Source: Atherix ibis (Eukaryota > Arthropoda > Insecta > Diptera > Athericidae). From it: DNA of 64,000 nt. The stretch covers positions 45,769,920 through 45,833,919 of the forward strand of contig OY282606.1 in the NCBI GenBank assembly GCA_958298945.1, written 5' to 3'. The first letter of the stretch is position 1. Every line of letters starts with the position of its first letter. The position numbers and the translations under genes are program-made. Shown here in pieces: positions 12,598 through 23,269 of the stretch. The notes below the pieces were generated by a model, which searched no databases, was not told the DNA's origin, and worked only from the letters and a program-made list of their open reading frames with translations.

Positions 12598-13330
12598 CAT
12601 TATTTTCAAAATTAAAATTTTTGAAGTTCCACCATAATTTTTGATGTTTACTTATTTTTATGATCTCTAAATTACGAGGGTTGTATGATCAATACATGGC
12701 CTTGAGAAGAAGAGAACACTTTTATGCGTAAACTCGTAATTTTTTTAAACACTCTCTTCAATATATGTGGAATACAAAAAAAAACTTTTCAACTCTTCAA
12801 AACAGGCACTTGTTCCAGCATCCTTTGAGCCAAATCTTTCTCCATTGAGCTATTTTTTTATGATATTTGGAAATAGAAAATATTTGCTGAGGGCTAAATC
12901 TGGCAAATATGTTGGATGCGGAAGCAATTCGTTGGCTAACTCATAGAATTTTGCCATGGCGATGATTTTTAATGAAACAAATTTTTTTTGCCAAATGCGG
13001 ACGTATCGTTTTGATTTCATTATTCAACAAGTCTCATATTATTTTTTTTCTTTCCAATATATACGATGAAGATTATACCGTATGCGTTGCAGGAAATTGT
13101 AGCCATAAATTTACCTGGCAATCGAATCGCTTTAGATCTTCTTTGGTGCATATTGCTTAGTAGAAGGTCAATATTTTGACTCAACACGTATGAATTGACG
13201 TAAACATTTATTTGGATTGCACTTAAAAATATCCGTTGAAGTTGTGGCACGAATATTTTTTTGGCGTGTGCTAGCAAACACGGCAGCCATCTTACCGATA
13301 GCTTTCTCATACCTTAAATTTTATGAAGAT
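12598..13330 (-). mobile_element. Mariner-type transposase fragment, fourth lineage, copy 1
   Basis: Read on the minus strand, about 12790-12960 gives FYELANELLPHPTYLPDLAL then SKYFLFPNIIKK and NGERFGSK, matching the mariner segment ELLPHPxYSPDLAPSDYFLFPNLKK. The third catalytic aspartate (SD in PSDYF) is lysine here. A stop codon and frameshifts follow. A poorly conserved upstream part extends to about 13310. A second fragment of the same element lies at 58110-58464, in each case immediately downstream of a jockey-like 3' end. Confidence 0.7.
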
Positions 13331-16300
13331 GTTACCTAAACATTCCCTTGAGGTGTTATACCATATCAGCTATCTCATACACTTTTATCCCAGGTATTTA
13401 AAAATAATATTGCGAATTTTTTTCTATCATTCGCAAACTAAATAACACAACTGCTTGAAAATTTTACTGAATTATTGTAAAATATCACGTTTATGAGCAG
13501 TGCCTTCATAATATTAGCAGCACCATTGTTTTTTGTCGAGGATTTGTTATTAATCATACAACCTTCGTATTTCTGAAGAATGAAATTTTTACAATTAACA
13601 TAATTTTTTGAGAATTTAAATTGTTTTTAAGATTATAATTTTACCAAAATGTTCACATAATTAATAAGAAAAAATATTTTCCATTGAAAATCGAGCAAAT
13701 AATTCAAAATAGTCTTATTTTGTGTAGGTTTTAAGAATATTTTGTTAATTTTGAAAGAATAAATGCTTATTTATCAATAAAATTTGCACTATAAATACTT
13801 AAATAAAATAATCACAAACAACTAAATCATTGAAAACTAAATAAATATTATGTTAACATTCATTTCTAGCATATTATCGGCCTTTTTACTTTACGATAAT
13901 TGAAAACTTCAAATATTTTTCACAGGCAATATAAGAATATTTTACCAATCATAGACCTTTGAACTTATTTCTGTACATAATAAATATGAATAATAAAAAA
14001 ATTTACTTAAAAAAAATTAAGTTATTTTTACATGTACAGACATTTTTTATGCTCATAACTTTTTTTAAACATTCTCAAACTTCTTTTAAGATTTCTGTTT
14101 AAACCCTTTTTTGGCTCAAATCCTCGTAAATAAATTTATTGATGCACTCAAATAAGTACAGAATGAAATCGAAAATGCTTTTATCTATTTATATTATATA
14201 AAAAGTATTATCACATATATTATGAGAAAGTATAGTAGAAATTTTTATCGTAAACAATATCTCAGAAAACTCGAAAAGAAAAGAAAAAATCATGAAAAAC
14301 TATTGTACAAAAACAAAAATCGAACATCAGAAACTGAAAAATTATATCCTGATTTTAAGTCCCAAAGTCCATTTTGTATCTACTCTCTTAAAATATCCTT
14401 GATATAATATATGTAAAAAGAAAAACGTGAAGAGAAGAGGTAACGAAAAAGAAGCGACTGGAAAAAAGTCGTATGCGAAACCCTTTCGATTACGAAATCG
14501 AAAGTAAAATCAATAGTAATCATTTGAAAAGCGAAACGAAATGTTTTCCTTTTAGTATGATTTTGATCGGAAAATTCTTTAAAACCTTTTAAGTCGTTTA
14601 TCCCAATGATATAGTAATTTGTATAGAACGAAAGAAAGGACTCGACTTTCAAGGAATAACAGCCCTAGAGTAGGATAATAGAAATCGTAGAATAAGAAAA
14701 CCACTATAGGGAAACCTCAGAGAGAAATACAATAAAATCACTATTTCTTCGCAAGGATCAATTTTACTCGTTATACAATCTACTCATAACATATTCTGAA
14801 CCACTTTGACTCTTACTTGTAAGCAACATAAATGGGAAATGTATTAAGAAGGAAAAAAATAACTCCCGTCTTTCATAGGTTTATGTTTGTGTATTTCCTA
14901 AGTTTTGGGATTGAAAGCGACAACGTGTTTGGAGTAAACGTAAATGTTCACTCGTCCGAGAATAAATACGAGCATCTCCATACAAAGGTAACATTAATAC
15001 TAGTATTCAGTGACTTTGAATATCACGTTTTCATCCTGCGAAGAATACAGCAAACAATCTGCTGGGAGCCGAACATTTTACATTTGAACGCATCAAACTC
15101 TGATGCCTCAATTCGTGTTGTTATACTCAGTAAGGACTCACTCTTCATTTGGTGCTGAATTCTTGATGCTGAATACCGAATGCGATTGCCTAGTATATTA
15201 TTGTATCCTTGAACAACGACAATAAACATAAATAACACTGTTGAATACAAATCTAAATCCATTCAATCGTGGAAGGAGGTGGTTACGGTGCCACCCTTTC
15301 GTGCAGAGACCAAACAATAAGGCACCCCCGCTGTGCTGTGCATTTATAGTCGTCAGCGGTTCGCATTTACACTCGTTCACAAGTGTTGCTGGATTGAATT
15401 TTACAAAACCACCGCACACATTAAGTTAAGTTCGCGTGTGATCACTCAATCGTCCTTCCACTCACCCACACATGGTCGTTCCTTACCATTTCAATTTGGC
15501 ATAGGTTCTTTATTGAGGGGAAATTTTTGCATATGCAAATTTCCAATTGCAAACTCGTTAAATATAAAGGAAACTAACAAACACCAACTTTAAAGAATTG
15601 AAAAATACCGAAAATGTGGCAGGGCGGTTTAGCGATAAAAGCAGAACACACCATGTCCTTCGAACGCATTTCAATTACTTATCGAGGACTCCCATCATCA
15701 TTAGAAATTCATCCACGATGACTAAACTCACCTAAATTGGTTTGAATTGATTTTTCTATAGGTTTTACCCAAAAAATATATAAAAAATTCATCGCGTTAT
15801 GTGCAAATTTATTTTTCAATTTTGTTGGGCTCCCATTCCGTATGCTTATTGGCACGCTACCACAAAAAAAAATTATTAATTGTTAATTTTCCTTTTACTA
15901 TTTGAATAATTTGATTTTATCATAACATAATTTTCCAATCAAAAACGTTAGTGCGATTATGAATTTTAATGAATTTTTTATTAAAAAGGAATTGATTTTT
16001 TTTTTAAATAAAGAATGGAATTTGGCTGACAAAAGATTTTTTCAACTGACTTATATTATGACGTTTTTATAAAAAATTTTAAATATTAAAAAATTCTGTG
16101 AATTTACTTTGCTACGGTGCGTGGTCAGAATTTTGTTTAAATTTTTAATTCTAATCGTTTAATGTGCAAGTAATTTTATTACTATCGCTTAAACTCATAA
16201 ATATTCAAAGAAAACAAAAATATTTTATATACTTTTTAGGATAGTAAGAAATTTGCGCATCTATTTACAATTTCATAAACTTCATTTTCTTGATAAAATA

Positions 16301-16463
16301 AATATACAAAAATTTATTGAAGAATAGTTTTTCACCCATAAGGATATCTTATAGTAGCAGTCCATTATCGTCAAAGACCTTTTTAATAACTGTAAATGTT
16401 TATTTCTTATACAAAGCAAACTTTCCAAAGAACGTTTAGGATCTTTTTGTTTGTTGGTATATA
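13331..16463. other. Intronic stretch; one GC-richer patch at about 15230-15480
   Basis: No gene or known element is recognised. Between about 15230 and 15480 the sequence is clearly less AT-rich than its surroundings and has many CpG steps. Frames there are short, with no splice-bounded coding pattern. It could be an intronic regulatory element or an old insertion; nothing in it identifies a function. Confidence 0.4.
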
Positions 16464-17578
16464 CCAGGTGTATAAGCTTAAATCCACTTTTTGGTCACAG
16501 ATGGCGTGAGCGAGCGTATTAAGCTACCATGGGAACGCCATCCTTTTTTTATGAGTTTGACAGCTGTCAACATTCATCAGTGCACATTGTCGGCAATTTC
16601 GTACAACAACATACATTTTTCCTTTGGTAATGATGTCTAGTTTTGTGCCAGAAAAAGAGCACATACGGGAAGCTCTGCTTTTCTACTTCAATTTGAAGAA
16701 ATCGGCTGCCGAATCGCATCGAATGCTTATGGAGGCCTATGGTGATAGTGCTTTATTAGAAACAACATGCCGAAATTGGTTTTGTTAGTTCAAATACGGC
16801 AATTTTGACTTGTGGGACAAATAGGGTGAAAATCAGCCTAGGAAGGATGAGGACCATCAATTGCAGGCTCTTTTGGACGAAGACGATACCCAATCGCAAA
16901 AAATGCTCGCGGAGCAATTGGGTGTTACTTAACCAGCTATTTCCATGCATCTGCGTGCCATGGGGAAGATTGAAAAGAACGAAAAATGGGTGCCGCATGA
17001 ATTGAACGATAAGCAGATGGAGCGACGCCAAAACACATGCGAAATCCTGCTCGCCAGACAAAAAAGAAAGTCGTTCAGGCATCGGATTATGACAGGCGAT
17101 GAAAAGTGGATATATTTCGAGAATCCTAAACGCAAAAAATCGTGGGTTGATCCCGGCCAACCATCCACATCTTCCTCAAGACCAAATTGTTTCGGACGGA
17201 AGACGATGCTGTGCGTTTGAGATGTTGAAACCTGGTGAAACTGTCAATGCCCACCACTACCACCAAAAACTGATCAAATTTTACCGTGCTCTGCGTAAAA
17301 AAAGGACGGATTATCAGCAAAGACATGACAAGCTGATTTTCCTCCACGACTTCGCACCATCGCACACGTCAAAAATGGTCCGAAACCTACTTGGAGACAC
17401 TAAAGTGTGAGGTGCTACCCCACCACTCTTATTCACCAGACCTGGCCCCTTCCGACTACTACCTGTTTTCGTCGATGGGCCACGCGCTCGCTGACGAGCA
17501 GTTCGATTCTTACGAAGACGTATGAAAGTGGTTTGATTAGTGTTTTGCCTCGAAAGAGAAGGAAGTTTTTTGGCGTAG
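16464..17578 (+). mobile_element. Mos1-like mariner copy 2, 3' truncated
   Basis: The left end CCAGGTGTATAAGCTTAAAT follows TA at 16462-16463. Similarity to the other copies runs to about 17578 (GGAAGTTTTTTGGCGTAGAA) and then stops abruptly inside the codons for WRGIHK, so the last residues, the 3' untranslated region and the right terminal repeat are missing. The body is collinear with copies 1, 3 and 5. Confidence 0.9.
16633..17578 (+). pseudogene. Mos1-like mariner transposase, broken (copy 2)
   Basis: Starts MSSFVPEKEHIREALLF at 16633. In-frame stops occur at TAG (about 16788, where others have CGG), TAG (about 16822, AAG in others) and TAA (about 16930, CAA in others). A deletion near 17215 removes about 30 bp encoding VWWDQQGIVYYE, and further frame changes follow. 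The first aspartate block (MTGDEKWIYFENPKRKKSW) is intact. The protein is dead several times over, suggesting that this is one of the older copies. Confidence 0.9.
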
Positions 17579-18329
17579 AATAGTTAGCAGAACGCCAGAG
17601 GATCAGTAAATAGAACGCGTATGGTTTCTAAAAATAAATTTATGAGTGAGAGCAGTACGCCCTAAACGAATTTTGAGCAAAATATCGGTAAGGCTGTTGA
17701 GTAAACTGGTTTGTTGGTAGTTTCCCAATGAGATACTAAAAACGCCTCACTATTAGTCCGGTCTGTATTGCTAAATATGGCTGAAGATGTTGTTAGTTAT
17801 AATGTTGATGATTCCTACATGCTCCGGCACCAAACGCAACTCGACACTCCTCTGGTTAAGTTGGCTTTGTCGAATATCGTTGCTAATAGCGTTATGGGAT
17901 CAATAAGATGATGATTGAAAAAAAACGATAGCAATTTTAATTACCTCCTATATTTCCCACAGTTCGCTATAGAACGGAACCACCCTGTAGGGAAAGGCTC
18001 CACAATGCAGATCACAGATCTGGGTACCATATTGAGGTTGGTCGACACATCTATGAATAGAAATAAACATTCTTCGAGCCCATCCACCTGTTTAAAAATA
18101 AAAGTTTGCTATTGATACTTGCCTTCTTAAACCCATTCCTGACACCGCTCCCAACCACAGCTTCCAATCTGGATGTAGAAGGGAAGTTTTGAAGAGCAAA
18201 GAGAAGGTCTCTAATATTGAGATTATTTGAGCTAAGGAGAACGGATTTCTTTTTCAGTTGGAGGTAGTCATAATTAACTAAACTATGGAGGGTATTATTA
18301 GTAAAGTAAAGTGCAGTTAACTTTGTTTA
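17579..18329. other. Unassigned stretch
   Basis: The sequence is less AT-rich than average for the window but no protein family or repeat end is recognised on either strand. It may be the 5'-ward part of an old element next to the transposase remnant that follows. Confidence 0.35.
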
Positions 18330-19130
18330 TAAACATCCCCAAAGAAATATGACCCAATGATGCCGCCGTCCCAAATGCTGCACCATACAGTTCTCTACGA
18401 GGTTGTAGTTGTCTTTGGTGTATCAGTTGAGGGGTTTCAGTGCCCTAATAGCGGCTATTATGTTTATTAACAAAGCCAGCCAAGTCGAAGTGTGCTTTAT
18501 TGCTCATAAAGATTTTTTGCAACGGCATGGTGGTCGTCTATACCGAGCTGTAAATTCCAGGACTCCAATCTCGACGAAGTTCATGGTCATTTGCCTGAAG
18601 TTATTGTGTCAATTGATTTTTAACAATTCTTGTTCATGGTATCTATAAAAGGTTACCGGATATTTAGATACACTCTGCCTCACATCATCATTATTTAAAG
18701 GTGAACGTTGGTTTAATTGTCGCCTAGTCTTCGATTTATCTTCCAGTGTATGCATATTTTCAAAATTATTCATTACACGCTGAATGGTTGACTCACTAGG
18801 TATATGATTAACACCAAAAAAGTCACGTAATTTTCTCCGCGTATTCACAAATGAACTATTATTTAAATAAAATGTTGTTGCAGCGTTAATAAATGCTTCA
18901 TAATGAATTGTTAATAACCACTCTCTACGACTGTCAAATGCCAATAGATAAATGTCATTCAAACCAAAATGGCGGTCAAAAAAAATCGACCTAGAAAAAA
19001 GCACCCTGTACTTACTATTGACGAAAATCTTAACCATATTGTGGATAGCATTGATTTTATCTCTCTGTGCTTTCGCAGAATCTACGGGGTGGAGGGAGAT
19101 AAAATTTAACGATAAAACATTCATGCTCAA
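18330..19130 (-). mobile_element. Distant Tc1/mariner-type transposase remnant (copy 1)
   Basis: Minus-strand transposase remnant. At 18609-19000 one frame gives FYLNNSSFVNTRRKLRDFFG then PSESTIQRVMNNFENMHTLE and DDVRQSVSKYPVTFYRYHEQ, a two-part helix-turn-helix DNA-binding region. Further on, in other frames, come KAHFDLAGFVNKHNSRY and TVWCSIWDGGIIGSYFFGD. These correspond to the family blocks EAHFxLNGxVNKxNCRIW and VWCxxxxGGIIGPYFF around the first catalytic aspartate. The aspartate expected in SDEAHF is asparagine. There are multiple frameshifts, and the C-terminal half is missing. The same family recurs at 45007 and 55790. Confidence 0.7.
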
Positions 19131-19617
19131 ATATTTTTCCTGGAGACATGGTTTTAAAAGCGATAACCAATTATAGTCTTTAGATCTTCAAGATCATTTT
19201 AAAATAATAAAGAATATTTTTACTTAAAATAAAAAAACCAAAATAATTCAAGACTTTTGGTGAGTTCCCTAAGTTGATTTAAGATAAAACTTTAGGGGCC
19301 TAATATGTACTATTTATTCAGGGGTAGCTCCCGATAATGATATGATTGAATGAATTATTTTCAGTCACTACTCTAATGTTAAAATTTTTGAGAAATATTT
19401 GAATTAAATTCTAATTTGTTAAATAATTTTATCCTATCCGATTTTATACCGCACAGTCCTGCAATAACTGGTAAAATTACCATAATGGAAAGGATATTTT
19501 CCCTAAGTAAGTTATTATAATAAAAGGTCATTTAGCGACAAAAAATATTGGGATAAGGAAATTAAAGTAGAACTGCAAAGGAAAGGTGTTTTTTTGGAAA
19601 TTATCGTTGGACTATTT

Positions 19618-19692
19618 GTCAGTAGGATTCGAACCCACGACCCCTTCGGTGATAGTATAGTACGCCAACAACTGTGCTACCGTGTTGGCAGA
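19618..19692 (-). ncRNA. tRNA-like sequence with intact A and B boxes (tRNA pseudogene or SINE head)
   Basis: On the minus strand the sequence contains TAGCACAGTTGTTGG, an A-box match, and 40-odd bases later GGGTTCGAATCC, a perfect B box. This is the internal RNA polymerase III promoter layout of a tRNA. The outer 7-bp ends do not pair into an acceptor stem, and I could not place a convincing anticodon stem, so it is not a functional tRNA gene. A tRNA-derived SINE or an old tRNA copy is most likely. The sequence after it (about 19690) is A-rich on the plus strand and shows no other element end. Confidence 0.6.
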
Positions 19693-20718
19693 ATCTATTT
19701 TTAAAAAAAGAAAATTTTAAAAATTAGGAAAGATAGAATGACGCTATGAAAGCCGTAAATTTTTGTATCTACCAAAATATAGAAAATAGTAAAATAAGGA
19801 TCTGCTTATAAAAGAATCTCAAATTTATCAAAGTATTTCTGTTAAGTGAACACAAACATTTGAAAATTCTTTTTGATGACCAATATATTAAACCATAATT
19901 GAAGAGGAATACTTCATAATTGTTGTCAAAGCGACATGTTCAGATCATAATAAATAATTGGAGAAGCTTTTCTGCGAAATTTCCTGTTTACCAAAAGATT
20001 GTATGGCACAAAGGACATTTCATGGAAACATATATTTCCATATATCCAATTTTAAGTTATTATGTATTAATAGCTCAAAGAATATATAACAAAAAAGGAG
20101 GATCCAAAAATATGAGGAATACCGGATATGAAATTTTGTTTACATTTAAATCTGTTGACAAATTAATATTTGGCCAATTTTATTGCGTTCTGAATTTTAT
20201 TAGAATTTCTCCAAGAATAATCAAATAAATTCTTTTACAATTACGGATGAAAATTTTAGGGGTTTAAAACTCTCTTTATATGAATCAGATCTTGTTTTTG
20301 CTTCGGAAAGTAAAGTTAAATAAAATATACTTAAAATTCAAACATTAATAAAACTTTTAATTCATTATATTAATAAATTCTTGCCATTATGTACAAAAGG
20401 GAAAAATTAGTCAAATATCCACCACGAGATTTCTTTCAGAACTCGATCCTTTTCAGACAATTTTTGATAAATTTTTTTGCATATTTCGTACTACAATTCA
20501 GCTATTACTTGAGGAATATTGATTTTCAAATGCTCTCAATTTCGAAAATTATCTGGTTTAACAAATTTTATTTTTCTTAGTTCTATAAAAAAAAAAGTCC
20601 AATGCTGTCAAATTGCGTGATTTTGGAGGTCAATTGACATGGCAAAATTTTTCAGTCACGCGTCCTGGAAAGTTTTTGCGCAATTAAGCCAAAATTCATT
20701 TTTCTAAAGTTGCATATA
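19693..20718. other. AT-rich intronic stretch
   Basis: Short chance open frames only. No element ends or motifs recognised before the mariner at 20719. Confidence 0.45.
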
Positions 20719-21560
20719 CGAGGTCGGTTCAAAAAGTATCGCGAATTTTGTGTTTTTTTCAAAAATTATTTATTTATTCATGAATATCTATTTTGTCTCC
20801 TTCAAAGTAATCCCTACCAGATATTATACACTTCTGCAAACGGTTTTTCTAATCCTCGAAGCACTTTAAAAAATCATTTTTTGTGATCTTGTGCAGCTCC
20901 ACCTTCGATGTCGTCTTTATCTCCTCAATCGTAGCAAAGCGTCGTCTTTTAATGGGGCTCTTCAGTTTCGAGAATATGAAAAAGTCATAGGGGGCCAGAT
21001 CTGGGAATACGGTAGCTGTGGCATTATTAGTGTGTTGTTTTTACCCAAAAATTCGCGCACAAGCAACGGGCGTTTCTAGCGGTAATATTCCTTATTGACC
21101 GTTCTACCCTGTGGCATGAACTCATGATGCAATGATGCACCATGGCCCTGCAATCGAAAAAACTGTAAGCAAAACCTTCATATTCGACCGAACTTGGCGC
21201 GCTTTTTTCGGTTTTGGCTCGTGCGACAGCTTCCATTGGGATGATTCAGCTTTGGTTTCCATGTCATAACCATAAACCCATGATTTGTCACCAGTTATGA
21301 CCCTCTGGAGCAAATTTGGGTCGTTGCGGACAGAGTCCAACAGCACCTTAGCAATGTTAATGCGATGCTGTTTTTGGTCGAAATTGAGGCAAAAATCGAA
21401 GACGAGCCAAAGCACGTGCAATCAAAGCAGCTGTAAAAATTTAACTGAACATTTAAAATGTCCGAACTTGTCGGCATAAATGAGAGACATGAGTACCAAC
21501 ATAACGCCACAAAAAATCGAAATCGAATATACGTAACCCGCGGAAATTCAACAGACCTCG
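20719..21560 (-). mobile_element. Mariner, second lineage, copy B, both termini present
   Basis: Left end CGAGGTCGGTTCAAAAAGTA preceded by TA at 20717-20718; right end ...AACAGACCTCG followed by TA at 21561-21562. The right terminal repeat has lost about 20 bp (GAAATTCA|ACAGACCTCG). The minus-strand transposase has a readable block at 21122-21421: LLDSVRNDPNLLQRVITGDK, SWVYGYDMETKAESSQWKL, then KKARQVRSNMKVLLTVF. This contains the first catalytic aspartate in TGDKSW. The HDNAPAH block is deleted, and a 1-bp loss in CCCAGATCTGGCC shifts the frame before the third aspartate. The C-terminus GDYFEGDKIDIHE is preserved. Confidence 0.9.
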
Positions 21561-21562
21561 TA

Positions 21563-22200
21563 TAGTCTAGATTAAAATCTTTAAGGTTTAGTATTATACG
21601 GCCATTGCGCTTAGAATTTCCGGCAACGATCTCTTCTTCTCATTTTTAAGGAAATATGGGCCTTCGATGCGTTCAAACCGAAATGGACACGTACGTTTTG
21701 CGATACAATGGATTTTTTTTATAGTTATTTGTAAGTTTCTAGAGTCTCATATATGGAAATTTTGTTTATTGATGTATCCACTGACCAAGAAATAATCCTT
21801 AATATTCTTCCCTTAAAGCGTGAAATGTAACCACAGCAGAATTACCATTTTTTGGTGATAAGACGATTTATAATATATAATATTAAACCCTAAAATATTA
21901 AAAAATTAATGCAAATGATATATTTGCCTTAAAATTATCAAACGATAGGGCTGTACTTTCTGAAGCATGAAATGGATAACTCATTATTTAATCAGGACAA
22001 TAAGATATAATTTTAGAAATTTCTAATGAATTATTGATAAAGAAACATTATACTTTGAACAATAAGCATAAAGATTTGTGAGACTAATCACTCCCGAAAA
22101 TAAATAACTCTTCATAAAATTCATAATAATGCAATATAAAATTTTGACACCCTATTCGGTAGTCGGATACTTAAGATTTTGTTACATTTTAAGTACTTGA
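21563..22200. other. AT-rich stretch with a segment repeated at 25 kb
   Basis: Around 21790-21855 lies AATATTCTTCCCTTAAAGCG followed by TGAAATGTAACCACAGCAGAATTACC-like sequence (21825-21850). Nearly the same segment is found at 25228-25282 at the end of the LINE described there. Otherwise nothing is recognised. Confidence 0.5.
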
Positions 22201-23269
22201 TAACTGGTAAAAAAAAATGCTCAGCTTTCTGCTCCGAAATTTATTTACAATTAAAATACTTTAGCTCACGACACCGTACTGGAATTTAGGAATTTAAACA
22301 AAATGGCCGCGGCATGCTCTACGATGACTGACTCTTAAAATACTCAATGGTTCCCAACCAAGTATCATGTGAGAAAATATAATTTCCCCTCGTGTTCTGG
22401 GATTATTTACTTTTATTTACTTTCCTCAGGTGGCTGCTGTTCTAGTTTCAATATAAAAAAAGTATTTTAGCTTTTTGTTCTAGGATTTATTAAAAGTTAA
22501 AATGCCATAGTTGACGGCTCCCGACCAAGTTTGATGTTAGAAGATATATTCAGCTGCGATTTATTTACAATTAACGTACTTTATGGATTTACTTACAATA
22601 AACGTACAGCTTTTTTGGGATATATTCACGATTAAGGAATACAACAGCTCCCGACTAAGTCTTATTTTTAAAAAATCATAATTTAAAAAGATTTCTTAAT
22701 TTTAAAGAACTTGATAGCTCCTACCCTAATCCTAGATTTTAAAATTATTTAAGCCTCGTAGTCCTCGACTATTAGCTATGAACATACTCAGTTGATTCTA
22801 CCCTAGTTCCATTTGTCTATTTCCCTTTTCAGATTCCTTTTGGATCGTGGAGACCCTTTAACAAATGATCTAATTGTATTGTGTTAATTTTAAGATCATG
22901 TTTTTTATTTGCTTAGAAGTTGATTGATCCGCTGCAGCTATCCTATTACTTAATTATATCTATTTCGGGTTATTATCTTTGACTAATACAGCTATTTAGC
23001 TATGATTGGTTTTTCTTTCTGAAAGCTGGTATTGATATTTCCGTATTTCTGATGGCTCACAACTTTTTTCGTATATTTTTTGCACTTTTTGTTAAGAAAA
23101 GTATAACGGATTAAGAAAATTAAAGAAGAATTGAAAAACGCGTTTGGGCCATGCTTCAGTGGGAACCGAGTGATAGTGCTACGGGGCCGACGGCCTAGTT
23201 CTATAAGGGAGAAAAAAATGTATTCTTTCGTTGAAGGATACTCAGCTTGTAGTTAAGCCCATATAGATT

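Noticed and set aside
14222..14407. Lysine-rich 61-codon frame
   Set aside because: Composition reflects A-rich sequence; no start context or similarity.
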